From Datisca glomerata (taxonomy: Eukaryota > Streptophyta > Magnoliopsida > Cucurbitales > Datiscaceae), in contig QANY01002235.1 of assembly GCA_003255025.1 (NCBI GenBank), forward strand, positions 1,208,260 to 1,272,259: a DNA stretch of 64,000 bases. Direction: 5' to 3'. The number at the start of each line of letters is the position of its first letter. Position 1 is the first letter of the stretch. The position numbers and the translations under genes are program-made. Of this stretch, positions 10,896 to 22,365 are shown in pieces. A model generated the notes under the pieces. The model was given only the letters and a program-made list of their open reading frames with translations, searched no databases and was not told where the DNA came from.

Positions 10896-13580
10896 TTAAA
10901 CGTCATTAGCGGTGCCTAAAACGACCTCCAAATGTCGGTCGAGATCGGTTAAATACTTGGTTGAATTATACTCCTCTGCATCAAAGAGCTCCTCAGTGTA
11001 TGTTCTTTGAAGTTTAGGCATTTGTTGTTGAATTACAAGCTCCAAACTGTCTTCATCACCTTTTAAAATCTGGACAACCTGCGTAAAGTACAGATATTGC
11101 TCTTCATCAAATGGATTTAAGAACTTAAATTTCATTGGTATAGTGTATGTATGAGTATACGTATCAATCAATCACATTTAGTTGTATCAAAATAACGAAG
11201 GGTGATATTAGAATAGTAAATTAAGTTTGAATACAATCCCCCATAAAATAATTTTCATCTCATTTGACTCCTAATATGTTAATATATTAAGATTTGCCAA
11301 TGTGACTTATTTATCAGACACGAGAAATATCAGATATTGCTATAGTTTCAAACCGAGGATTCTGAAAAAATGATTATATTGTTGAAAAATTGTGTTGATT
11401 TTGGCAGGTTTTCAGGATAAGAGACGTGCCTGACTCATTTGGGGCCGATGAATTGAAGACTGATGTACACACATTGAGGCAGTCAATACCATACGGTTCA
11501 TCTGGTCTTCGTCATAGGCACCCGCAAGACATGGATCAGAGAGCGTTTTGATACAGTGATTAGAAAGTAGAGGTTTGGCCTGGAAGTGGCTTTTCATGTG
11601 AATTACACATGAAGTAAAAGAGAAGCATTTCAATAAGCAAAAGCGACCTTACCCATATCACAAGGCTCTGCTGTGAACTATCCAAAGCTTGCCGACCGGT
11701 GATGAGTTCTAACAGCAGGACCCCGTAAGCATATATATCAGTTTTTTCATCTACTATTCCATGCATAAAGAACTCAGGAGGAAGGTAACTGAAAAAAAAA
11801 ACAGAGAAAAAAAGTTTCTATGTTAGAAGAAAGAATTTATAAACTTAGATGTGGATGTTGGTTTACAAACCCAAAGGTGCCTTCGAATTTCGACACAATG
11901 TGGTGAGTCCATTGATCTGGAAGCCATTTCGCAAGCCCAAAATCAGATATCTGGAAGTAACTATTAAACCATTAGAGACAATATTTTGCTACATCTTCAT
12001 TCTGTTGTTCAAGGCATAATATGCGTAAAAATTGTTCTCAAAAGATTCTGACAAGAACCAAGAGGGAGACTCCTTAAGTTTTGGTTAGCTTGTCAATATA
12101 GGGAGGGGTGGTTTGGGAGAAGACTGATTCATTGCACAAAAAAGGTGCCATGCTAATGCATTAATCCAAAAGAAGCAGATAGTGGTGTTTATGCCTTGTA
12201 GAACTTGTATGCATCATAATATCTCTAAATCAATCATCCGAGTGGATTGCAGTACCATGAAGTTCTAAATTTGGACCAACACGATCAAAGAAAAATGCTA
12301 TAGATGGGGAAACAAAAACATATTCGAGTTACTTGCGGCTCAAAATCCTCTGCGAGCAATATATTAGATGCCTTGATATCTTTGTGGATTATTCTCCTCT
12401 GGCAACCTTCATGAAGATACAGAATGCCCTGAGCAGTTCCTAAAGCAACCTTATATCTGATTCCCCAGTCCAGACTCTCCCTTGGTCCTGAACAGTTTTG
12501 ACAGATTTCATTGCTTTGGAACTTGGGTATAATCGTAAACTCAGAAGTTTGAAAATGATGAACAAACCGTAGAGTATAGATGCTAGGCTTCCATGGGGTG
12601 ACAAATGGAGAACAAGGTGCATTCCCCCTTCAACCCCATAACCAATCACCTTAGCAATATTAGGATGATCAACATGGACAATAATTCCGAGCTCGGATAA
12701 GAAGTCTGCTGTCATCTCTTCTTGACTTCCTCTTGTAAGCCGCTTAATTGCAATGATCTGCCCATCCTCCAACTGCCCCTTGTAAACTTCAGCATAGCCC
12801 CCCTCTCCAATCAAATTTTCTTAGCAGAAAAGAAAACACAAGTATTTATCAGCTAAGTAATTCATTACATTAAATCCCAAAAAAAACACAAAAAGAAAAT
12901 ACGGTAGTATGTTAGATTTTACATTGACAGTGCCAATATAAATAAAAAGGAAGTACAAAAGGGACCAAACCGTGACTAAAGTTGTTGGTTGCGGCTTGGA
13001 GCTCTGACAGTGAGAAATTTATCCAGGAAGATTTGAAGCAGCAAAACTCAGTATCTAATGAAGAATTCAAAACCGGGGACTTAACAACCGGAATTATGTC
13101 GTCTCTGATTCTTTTGCTTTTCATTCTGGTGAGCTTTGGAACACCTTTAAGAGGAGGGAAGGACTGAAATCGCATATTGGGTGCTTTTTTAAGCAAGCGG
13201 AAGAAGCCACGCCAGTGAGGGGTGCTTCTAGGATCTGGCCGACATTCCGAGTCAGAGGTGCTGGCCTTAGAAGAAGCTGTATCAGATTCTAAGCTTCTCG
13301 AGCAGTCCTCAAGTACTCCTCTTGGAGAAGATTCTTCTTTCTCTTCCTCTTCAAAATTTAATGATCTCAAGTCTTTCCCATCACGATATTGTTGCATTAG
13401 TATAAAATGATAACAAATACCAAAAACCAACTAAAGGAACGTACCATGACTCGAAAAAGAGTTGGAGAAACCGAGCCGGTGCGATCTTCTGTTTTCTAAA
13501 GTAACAGTCTCCTCAACTTGATTTTCTCTGCCACTTATTTGAAATCCTCTGGCTGTGTTGCCGGGACCATTGCTGCTCAT
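10896..13580 (-). CDS. Receptor-like cytoplasmic Ser/Thr kinase, RLCK-VI (RBK1/RBK2-like)
   Basis: Eight coding exons, read on the minus strand: 13580-13445, 13372-12971, 12819-12568, 12487-12333, 11950-11871, 11788-11653, 11579-11430, 11078-10896. They join without a frameshift to 1494 nt, 497 residues. The N-terminal 160 residues are charged and serine-rich (EEEEKEESSPRGVLEDCSRS), with no signal peptide or membrane span, so the kinase is cytosolic. The kinase domain starts after FSLSELQAATNNFSH. Seen are the glycine loop GEGGYAEVYKG (184-194), Lys205 in AIKRL, HKDIKASN (298-305), DFG (318-320) and GTFGYLPPEF. RBK kinases bind ROP GTPases in Arabidopsis; that role is inferred here. The last intron has a GC donor. 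Confidence 0.93.
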
Positions 13581-14519
13581 GTAAGCCTAAAGTCAACAAA
13601 TAACAATTAAAAGAAACTTAAAAGGTATGAATTTCAATTTTGTTCTTCTAATTTTTGAGATGGAACAGATACCAAAACAAGTTTACCAAAGGCCTATTCC
13701 TGTCATAAATAATTTCGAAAACAGCGTTTCGGATATTGACTAAAACTCTTTCTTAAATACTACTAACAAACACGTCTTCGGATATTGAAACGTTTCAGAA
13801 GACAACACTATTTCCCTTATTTGTATTATTTGTTTGAAAACTCGTTTTCAAACAACCAAGGGCCTCAGCCACCAGCACCCGAGAGGTAGAAATTTGAAAT
13901 GAGAGCCACAATATAAAACCGATTACTGAAAAACAGAACATCAAAGCCTATTTACTATCTAAAGCTCAGAGAGCGATTACAATTGCTGCTCTACTAAACA
14001 ACATCAGCCAAAAGCGAGCAACCCAATGATATCAACTCGGAAATTTAGTGAATGATCTCACCCGATGATTGTCAAAGCAATAGTCGCGACGCGGCTATTT
14101 GGTGGTCTTTACTCTTTAGCATGATGAATTACATTTCTTTCAAAATTGGCACACTATTCTAGCGTGGAATACAATGGTTTCAAAAAAAATTCTACCAATT
14201 TGACGCTTTGAACAAAACTTTTGCATGATTTAATCTAAAGTTAGATTGAAAGAAGCAATTCCTGACCACATAAGTTATAGAGATTCGCCATTCTTTACCA
14301 TCATTTTCCAAACGTAAGTGTAGAAGAAGAATCAGGTCAGGACAACAACTCCAACTTCAAAAACTTTGTAAGAAATTCAGACTAACAAAGTTCTATTGAA
14401 ACGCAACAACCGTGAAGAATCTAAGACTGGAGAAACTCCACGCAGAAGAAAAATGAGAGAGAAGTAACACAAAATTTAAGCACAAAACAACAAAGTCCAG
14501 AAGCTGAAAATATTCATAC

Positions 14520-14700
14520 CATGAAGAAGCCGAAGGTTCGCGGTCATTTTCCATGAATATTCATTAAGAGGACAGAGGAGGACACCCAAAAATCCTGAAA
14601 AAGCCAAAACGGTGGGCCAAGGTAATGACAGAGAAAGAGAAAGAGACAAATCCAGAGAGACAGAGAGGACGGTTGGTATTCTCTCTAGTACAGTAGTACC
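14520..14700 (-). other. First (leader) exon of the kinase gene, with an alternative start
   Basis: On the minus strand this pyrimidine-rich stretch ends in TTCATG followed by a GT donor (GTATGAAT, 14519 downward). An ATG at 14554 opens a frame encoding MENDREPSASS. If splicing uses the AG at 13577-13576, this frame joins the kinase frame and gives a 507-residue protein. If it uses the TTTAG at about 13586, the upstream frame hits a TGA and translation would start at the ATG at 13580. Both readings keep the kinase intact, and cDNA would decide. Confidence 0.6.
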
Positions 14701-14703
14701 GTT

Positions 14704-14712
14704 CTATATTTA
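14704..14712 (-). promoter_or_regulatory. Probable TATA box of the kinase gene
   Basis: On the minus strand TAAATATAG stands about 30 bp before the CT-rich leader, the usual plant spacing. The leader itself contains runs of CTCTCT, common in plant 5' UTRs. Confidence 0.45.
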
Positions 14713-14719
14713 GATTAAT

Positions 14720-16411
14720 CCGAAATTCAGTGCTCCTAATTCGGTATTAGTTTGGTATATTTTCCTTTTCTGAATAGGAGATAACGAAAATAAAAGATGA
14801 TGACAAATTTATAGAATTAAAAATGGCATATCCAATTTTCATGACAAAAGTACGTTGACTATTATAAAACACCTATACCAATAATCACTTATCTTGTTAA
14901 TGCTGCACACTTTATATAAGATCCTCATGTAATATTTAATGTCATTTGACATCAATCGCATATGGACCTGGCAATGTGATGTTCTCTCCAATAAATAATT
15001 CATCAGGTGCTAGTATAAAGTAGTTTATGCTTGACCTCAATTACTAACCCGCTATGCCCAAATTGTTAAACAATGATTTACGTAACAGAGAGTCAATGGT
15101 AAGGACCCACCAGTATATTACTATTTGTCCAGAGTTTCTTGTCCATTTCTTATGGAATTATGATTCTCCACCGTAGAAATGATAAAGAAATTATGGTTCA
15201 CCATAGAAATGATAGTTTTATGATTTATAACGGTTGATCAGAACTAAATAGTTTAGATTGCGTAAAATTTTACTTAGAAAAAAAATTAATTTTTTTTTTA
15301 CTTTTTTTATTTTTAAACCCAGCTGTCAAAAGTTTTTTGGACGGCTGAAATTGAGCGTGTTCATATGCAGAGGATCCTCATCCTTTCTTATGTAGGAGAC
15401 TGCCCGCGAGGATCAAGACACGTGCATCTGCCAAATCAGTGTGTTGCTATGCATATATGCCTTTTTTTGTAAAATTGGAGAAGAGAAATTGAATTGGAGA
15501 GATCTTTAGAAAGAAAGTGTAAACAACGTAAAACACATGGAAGGCTTTGAAGCAAGCATGTAGGATTTTCTGTCTACAACAATACTTATGTATTCATGGC
15601 CTGAACGGAACTTTCTTGTGTTTTTGTTGTAGTTACAAACCTGTTTTAGGAAGAGATTATTTTAAACCATTGAAAGATAATAAACGAAAAATTTAACATG
15701 GAGACAAGTAAGTCTTATTCTGACCATTTGAACTATATATTATTATTTTATGTACTAATATAACCAGCATTATATACTAATCATATATATATATATATAA
15801 TGGTTGGAATATCATTCTAAAATCATATAATGTAGACCCGTTAGCTAGAATGTGCGTTTGTTCCTTACAGGTCACCAGTTTGATCTATACTCATGAACAA
15901 TAAAGATTACCTAGCTAGCGTAAGTTGTGGTTGTAGCCGAGTTGCGTTATGACTAAAGATTCATGCAATTAATCGGACACTAGCTTGACAACAAAATGAC
16001 ACTACGTGAGTTAACGGAATGTGATTCCAGGTAAAGGCGTGAGAGCCGCTCAAAATCCCAATTCGAGGTTATAACAATTGAGTACAAATGATTTTGGGAA
16101 ATCTGATTCTCAGTCTGAATTAAACGTGCCATGGAATTGGTGATATAATACAAATGAAAAGAACCAAGTAGGCCAACGGCTTGATTGAGTTAGTCTAAGC
16201 ACAATCCAACGAGTGTGTAGTGGTAAAAAGCGTTGCTTGAAGATGTGAAAAAACCTGCTGTGAGGCGAATAGATTATTACTAAATTAAGGTGCATTGATC
16301 TGTTTTCATCCTAAGCAAGCCATCTCAATTATCTGGGCATCCACCATAAATATGAATTTCAGAAGCTTCTCAACAGCTCCGAGTGAAAGAGAAATAGTAT
16401 TGAAACTTTAA
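14720..16411. other. Intergenic DNA, no gene recognised
   Basis: AT-rich upstream region of the kinase gene. An (AT)n microsatellite lies at about 15785-15802. Open frames here are short and unrelated to any family I know. Confidence 0.5.
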
Positions 16412-16792
16412 GCATAAATTATGCTTTTGGTCCCTTAATAATGACCCAATTTTTGAAATTGGTCCCTAATTAAAAAAAATCAATTTAGTCTTTGAAATTT
16501 CTATATGATTTCAATTAAGGTTTTTATTGTCTGTAAATAAAATATTACGAAAATAATCAATGTGAGGTAATTACAAAAATGAAAAATTGACACATTAAAG
16601 AATAGTTAGTAATTTGTCGAGTCATTATTGTATCTCAGATATCATATTTTTGTTACGTTTTTACTTACGAAAAAAACAATAAAAACTTGAGTGATGTTTG
16701 ATTAAAAGTTAAGGACTAAGTTGGTCTAAAGAAAAATTTAGAATCCAAAATTAAAACAGCATAACTGAGAGACCAAATGAGTAGTGTTACAA
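16412..16792. repeat. MITE-like repeat with GGTCCC/GGTCTC inverted ends
   Basis: The left end reads ATGCTTTTGGTCCCTTA and the right end, reverse-complemented, reads TACTCATTTGGTCTCTC, giving imperfect inverted ends around 370 bp of non-coding DNA. Internal GGTCCCTAATT and AGTCTTTGAAATTT motifs recur, as in many short plant repeats of the 'GGTCCC' type. No clear target duplication was found. Confidence 0.35.
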
Positions 16793-17445
16793 ATATAATA
16801 AAGGGAAAAATGTTTTTTTAATCCATTAACTTTCAAAAAGGACCAACATTGTCGATATATTTTATTTTGACAAAACTCATCTATGAAAGATTTTTATCTA
16901 AAATAGACTCTAGAAAGGACAAATGTCTAAAGTAAACACATCCACTAATTTACGTTCATATAAATTAGAGCTCACCATCCACTCAATTTCTTATTAACTT
17001 GTCAAAATGATTTTCCCTCATACCCTTCTTACATGACAATCCCAACAAATGTTACTCTCATCTACTTTAACAGTTAAATAACCATGACTACTTCAAAAGC
17101 TTATTTCATCTTAAACATTTTTGTTCATCCATCTTTCGCCAGTCCATTTCAAGATTTTTGTCATTCCATCTTCAAATTTTTTCTTTTTTCCATCTTTTTC
17201 TTCTTTGTTCATTTTTTACCCTCCGCAAGTCTCAAAGTTTGTTATACTTTAAACATCTCCGTTCTTCCACATCTTCAACTCTCAAGGAATCTTTCCAACT
17301 AAAATTTACACATGTTATGGATTATTCATGGACTTTTCAAGTTTTTTTGTTAATGACTTTTGTTAGAAAGTTTTCTTAATTAAGACTTTTAATGAGTTTT
17401 ATTAGAATAAAGTTGATGATTAAGAATTCAACAATATACTATCTT
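16793..17445. other. Gene-poor, pyrimidine-rich DNA
   Basis: No gene recognised. It starts with a stretch (TTAATCCATTAACTTTCAAA, GGACCAACATTGTCG) resembling the preceding GGTCCC-type repeat, so it may be a second related copy. Confidence 0.3.
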
Positions 17446-17585
17446 GAAGAAGAAGACTTCAAGAGTCATTTTCAAGGTTTCAAGATTGATCTTGAAGTTT
17501 TCAAGATGTGTTCAAGTTGGATATGAATCTTGAATACTTCAAGAGTAAACTTGAAGACTGGTCTTGAAGTCTTCAAGATGAATCT
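17446..17585. repeat. 21-bp palindromic repeat array 1
   Basis: Imperfect copies of a unit near CTTGAAGTCTTCAAGATTGAT. The core CTTGAAG-N-CTTCAAG is its own inverted repeat. About six degenerate copies lie in a row. Read as protein, the 21-bp period gives seven-residue repeats such as DLEVFKI. The same unit recurs at 19165-19345 and 22366-22470. Confidence 0.75.
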
Positions 17586-18299
17586 CATAATTTCTATGAA
17601 AAATTTAAAACTACTTACTTTCTTCATTGATGTACTAAATAGATATGTCTAAAGTTTGAATGCTTGTGGTAGACGATGGAGAATGAGAGAAACGGGATAC
17701 TTCGGGTTTCTTAGTGGGAAGAAGACCAAACTTTTAGAGATATTAGTCAATTGTACTTACCCTGAGCTCTTTTGAAATATTACATGATGATCTTCACATC
17801 AATCACACAAAGATGATATTCTTATCAAATTTCTTTATAAAACTCATATTCTATGCGCTAATGCTGAAATATTGAATGATCGAGATTTAAACTTCTTCAA
17901 TAAAGAGAATGAATCAGAAGTACTTCAAACTAAGTGTCATAAGAAAATCCCAGACCTCGAATCCCACTCGATCTCATCCCTGTCCAACGGGAATAATCCC
18001 GTCCCAGTATTGGATTTTGAGATTTTTTCCTGTCACGAACCCATTTAGGCCAGGATTGGGATTACTAGCAACGCTTGGATTTTTATCCCGACTGAACCCA
18101 TCCCGGCATGCCCATCCCGCAGTCCTGTAGAAAGGTATTTTTCTAGTGTTATAACATAACACTACACTGTAGTGCACTTTTTGTAGCAAGAAAGACTATC
18201 ATCATGTTTCGAGACCTACCTCGAGGATGGAACGATCTCGTCCCGTTGATGATGTTTACTCTGAACCCCATTATGTGTCCCTGCGGGACCTAAACATAG
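17586..18299. other. Non-coding region upstream of the MULE remnant
   Basis: No gene recognised. The part 17950-18300 is rich in CCCGTCCC, GGGACC and CATCCCG motifs, which stand out from the AT-rich surroundings and resemble the subterminal G/C-run repeats of some DNA transposons. No inverted terminal repeat could be fixed. Confidence 0.35.
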
Positions 18300-19783
18300 T
18301 CCATCTCAAAGTTGGGTTCCAGAAAATACCCCATCATAGCGGGATCGACATCAAAGCATTTCGCGCTTTATGGAGAATTCTCTAGAACTCAAAGTCATGC
18401 TCTTGAAACTACACCCTATGATTATGATGATTATTTTGAGAGGAATGATGTTTATCTTAGGAGGGATGATGATGAATGTCTCCATGAAGATTGCGACAAT
18501 GATGATGGATACAAAGATGATGATGATTATGATTTCAATCATGGTACGTATAATGATGCCATATGAGAAAATGATTCTACAATCATACCGGATTTAAATG
18601 TATGACATGAACAAGAAGTTACAATTCTAATGAATAATGCACATTCGTCATCACAGCCTGATTTTAATGAGTTTGCATTGGACATGATAAGCATGTATGA
18701 ACTATACATTGATAAAGCAGAGTAGCATAAAATTATTCATATGATGATCATAAATCCAAATTTTGAGTTTAAGGCCTTCAAGTCCACAAAGTCATTATCT
18801 TATGAGAAAACATATCAATGGAGGTTACGAGCCATGAAGATACGCCTACGTTTTAGATTTTAAAATTACCAAGGTCAATAATACACATATATGCACCTTT
18901 GAAAACTTGCAACATGAACACCGTCAAACTTCTTACTCATTTATTGGTCATCGTATGAGGTCAAAATACACTTGTGTTCGACTTGAGCTTGGTGTTAACA
19001 TATAAACTACCATAAAACTTAGAGGTCTAAAGAATTTGCATTAGCAATAGTTCGAGGGTCACCTGAAGAAAATTATAGCATATTGCCATCCTTTTTTCAC
19101 ATGCTACAATAAAAAAATCCAAGTATTCATTTCTTATATTCAACATATATAGTTATAAAGATGGATGATCTCGAAGTCTTCAAGACTGATCTTGAAGACT
19201 TCAAGATTGATCAAGTACTCTTCAAGACAGATCTTGAAGTCTTCAAATTAGATCTTAAAGTCTTCAAGACTGATCTTAGGAAAATACTTCATGATGTATC
19301 TTGAAGTCTTCAAGAGGTATATAGAAGTCTTCAAGATTGATCTCGAAACCAATGATCATGATCACTTCAAAAATTCCTTTATGTCTATCGGTCCCTCAAT
19401 TCATGGTTTTTAAGTTTTATACATCCAATGATTGTTGTTGATGGAACGACCTTAAAATCGAAATAGAAGGGGACATTGTTTATAACAACGTCAAAAGATG
19501 AGAACAGCCAAATTTATCTCATTGCGTTTGAGATTGTTGATTCATAGGATAACGATTCATGGGAGTGAGTTTTTGTTAAGTCCACGCGATTTGGATACTT
19601 GATGTTCATCTCAGACATGCATACAAATATAGCAGGCGACATACAAATTGTCTTCTTACATGCATTTCAAGACGCTTGCGTAATCCATTTAAGTCAAAAT
19701 ATAAAGTCCACTTTTAAAAAGGACAACGCCCATCTCTTGTTTTCTGAAACCGCCAAGGCATAACGTATATTGCAATATGATCG
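18300..19783 (+). pseudogene. MULE (MuDR-family) transposase pseudogene
   Basis: Segments in all three plus frames follow the order of a plant MULE transposase. After an acidic N-part (YDYDDYFERNDVYL) come DFNEFALDMISMYELYIDKAE (about 18660), WRLRAMKIR and HICTFENLQHEHRQTS (DNA-binding zinc-finger region, 18800-18930), and KEFALAIVRGSPEENYSILPSFFHML (about 19030). After the 21-bp array come FMSIGPSIHGF, VVDGTTLKSK with the first catalytic Asp (about 19440), IYLIAF-like text, and FISDMHTNIAG (about 19605) with the second Asp. HLSQNIKSTFKKDNAHLLFSETAKAYRILQYDR ends at 19783. The third catalytic residue and C-terminus are missing. Many stops; inactive. Confidence 0.75.
19165..19345 (+). repeat. 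21-bp palindromic repeat array 2, inside the MULE frame
   Basis: About eight degenerate copies of the CTTGAAGTCTTCAAG-GATTGAT type unit stand between the DNA-binding and catalytic parts of the transposase remnant. The last copies run directly into LETNDHDHFKNSFMSIG, which is MULE-like sequence. Confidence 0.75.
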
Positions 19784-19999
19784 TGTAATACCCCGACCCT
19801 TCGTAAAGGGGTATTTTCACAAAATTGATTTAAAAGATAAAGTGATTTTTAAAATTTGATTTTAAAAAGGGATTATTTATAATTTTGGTAAAAACATTTT
19901 AATTATATATGGTTTAGTTTAAAAGAGTTTTATTTTATATTTTAAAACTTTAACGCACTCACACCGTACATATCCATACATCCTAAACCAACCTTAACC

Positions 20000-20002
<3 letters not shown>

Positions 20003-20045
<43 letters not shown>

Positions 20046-20069
20046 NTATATATATATATATATATATTC
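20003..20069. repeat. (AT)n microsatellite containing an undetermined base
   Basis: About 65 bp of AT dinucleotide repeats, interrupted by TTTTN at 20042-20046. The N at 20046 is the only unresolved base seen in the window. Confidence 0.95.
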
Positions 20070-20084
20070 TTCTCCTTCAATCTC

Positions 20085-20318
20085 TCACTGTTCATCTCTC
20101 TCATGCAGCCCCCTTCGATGAAACTGTTCTCCCTCATCCCTTGCGTTTTCTTCTCTTTCTCTCTTCTTGCTCCTTGTTGCCGTCGACATTCCATCACTGG
20201 TAAGCTCTTTATTTTATTCTTCTTCTTCTTCTTCTCTTCTTTCTCTGTCTTTTCTCTCTCCCTGTTTTATTTCCCCTTCCCCTCTCCCCCTCCCTCTGTT
20301 TCCTTCTCTCTCGCCCTC

Positions 20319-20359
<41 letters not shown>

Positions 20360-20840
20360 ATCTCTCTTCTGCTTTGTCTCTTCCTCTTTGCATTTTCTCT
20401 CTCTGCTTCTCTTTTTATCCCTCTCTCTCTTGCCCTCTCAGGTTCCCTCTATGTATATTTCTCCTTGTTCTCTCCTTTCCCCTCTGTTTTAATTCTTTGA
20501 TTTTGTCTCGACTTTACACTTCGTGGAAGTCTTTCTCCACCTTCACGGTCTGCTTCCAACGCTGCCACATCTTCACATCGTTAAGTTTCTGTTTCTTCTC
20601 TTCGTCCCCCTCTCTGTTTCTCCTAGTCTGTATTTTTCTCTCTGTTTCCTTTCCTTTTTCCCTTTATCTCTCTTCTTTCTTCTTTTGTTCTTTGCTTCTC
20701 CATCTTTTGCTTCATATTTCTCCTTCTGTTTTTCTCTTACTCTCACCCCCGCTTCTCTCTCCCCTTCCCCTATGTTTTCTCACTTTCTCGTCGTTCTCCC
20801 CTACTCTATCCTTCCATTTTTCTCGTTCTGCTGGTTGGTT
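20085..20840 (+). repeat. CT-rich low-complexity tract with a (TC)n run
   Basis: About 750 bp are almost pure pyrimidine on the plus strand, with an unbroken (TC)n run near 20322-20355. The long Ser/Leu/Phe-rich open frames across it (up to 249 codons) are a by-product of the composition and not genes. Confidence 0.9.
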
Positions 20841-21154
20841 CTGCCATGAACCGGTTCAACCCAAACCAAACCGGTTCACTTTATCCCAGACCAGTCTGAA
20901 CTGGTCTATTAGATAAAACCGATCCGGCCTGGTCTGATCCAGCCCGGTGTGAGCCGTTTGACCCAAAGCATTATCATTTGACTTTTGGACCCAATATATT
21001 ATTTTTTGACCTCGCTCAGACCCCTTCGCACCGTTTTAATTAGTTCTCTTTTATTTTATGATATTAAAAATGTTTTTATATTGATTTATTTCAAAATAAT
21101 TTAGTGATTATATGTTTTTTAGATTTCAGGTCATTAATTGTTTAGTTCATTCTT

Positions 21155-21395
21155 CCGCTTCAGGTAAGTGGGCTTACATGATGGTGTGACTCCCGGTTGT
21201 TATAAGTGTATATGCTTTGTGTAAGTGAACTTATATTGTAATATGACACATGCATGATAAATGTATATGCTTTGAGTTACATTATAGTGAATTTGCATCG
21301 TAATGTGACCCACATGTGATAAATGTATATTATTTGTGTAAGTGAATTTACATTATAGTGTGACTCACGTGTGCTAAGTGTAATATGTGTTATTC
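21155..21395 (+). repeat. Tandem repeat, about 56-61 bp unit, about four copies
   Basis: Successive blocks share GTAAGTGAAYTTAYATT, then a TAATRTGACNCA segment, then TGATAAATGTATAT. The unit occurs with spacing of roughly 56-61 bp. Non-coding. Confidence 0.75.
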
Positions 21396-21784
21396 TCATC
21401 AGCTTTAATTGTCTATAAGCATGTTATGTTTATATACATGTTTGTGTAAATTGACTTATATAATGATGAGACTCTGTTATTATGATTGTATCATGTATTT
21501 ATATTTATTATTTGTTAAACCACTTTTCAATAATGATTATATTTCGTTAACACTTTGGTAATTGTTTATTGTTCGGTTATTAATTTGATTATCATGAGAC
21601 AAAATATTAGGGTATGACTGATTTTACATTAGTATGTTATCATGTTTGATTCTGTTACATGTATCAGTATGCATTATATGATTAATTATTATCATACGTT
21701 AGATTCTGCAAGCTATGAAGTTAATTCAGTCAAGTGGTAATTAAGTAAAATATGAACTTAAGCACGACCCTTAGTTAACAAGAA

Positions 21785-22040
21785 ATCAGGACTGTTCATG
21801 TTTTGTTCTGTTAAACGAATGGGGTGTCATCTGTTCATGCTTTCATTACACATAGGTTGTCACCTGTTCATGTTTTGGTCATACATTGGGTGTCATCTGT
21901 AAATGTTTTCCGTCACTAATGAGGTGCTATCTGTTCATGTTTTCCGTCACCTATAAGTGCCATATGTTATGTTGCCCAACGTGTGTCATCTGTTTCGTCG
22001 CCCGATGTGTGCCATTTGTTTTGTCACCCAATTCATCATG
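21785..22040 (+). repeat. Tandem repeat, about 33 shrinking to 26 bp unit, about eight copies
   Basis: Copies of the type GGGTGTCATCTGTTCATG followed by TTTTCCGTCAC follow each other. The first five are about 33 bp long. The last three, with GTGTGTCATCTGTTTCGTCG, are shortened to about 26 bp. Confidence 0.8.
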
Positions 22041-22365
22041 ATGTGTTTCAGTTAACGTGTGATCAGTTCTGATTAGGTTGTTAACTAGGGGATATGCCAA
22101 GACAAGATATGATTAAGATTGTTATATGATTCTGTTTGAGACACGTGTTATATGCGTGCTATGTTAAGCTATGTCATGATCAAGTACGTTACTTTATTTC
22201 ATTTATGATATATGTCAAGTTCAGTTATGTTATGTCAGGATATGACATGTAGATGTATGTTATTATGTGAGTTTGCTTATTGAGTATTTTAAAATATTCA
22301 TTCCCCCACAGTTGGTTATGGCAGTCGCCCACTCATACTGCTCGCCATCACCACCTACAGTGATG

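Larger units (their letters stand above)
19784..22320 (+). repeat. LTR-like non-coding block truncating the MULE
   Basis: Starting at TGTAATACCCCGACCC, a sequence typical of the left edge of Ty3/gypsy LTRs, the MULE coding similarity stops at once. The 2.5 kb that follow have no coding signal. They hold (AT)n, a long CT-rich tract, a cluster of CCGGTT/AACCGG motifs (20850-20960) and two tandem-repeat tracts. Near the end, GAGTTTGCTTATTGAGTATTTT resembles the usual gypsy LTR promoter-distal text. I could not find a target duplication, and the right edge is approximate. Confidence 0.4.

Noticed and set aside
17950..18300. G/C-run-rich stretch considered as a hAT transposon end
   Set aside because: No inverted terminal repeat or 8-bp duplication could be found; only the motif density is suggestive.
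18312..18597. Two overlapping acidic or Met/Ile-rich frames considered as a separate small gene
   Set aside because: They precede and run into MULE transposase similarity and contain a GATGAT run; best explained as the decayed acidic N-part of the transposase.
20103..20916. Long plus-strand open frames (up to 249 codons) with Ser/Leu/Phe runs
   Set aside because: They lie wholly in a CT-rich low-complexity tract; the composition alone excludes stop codons.
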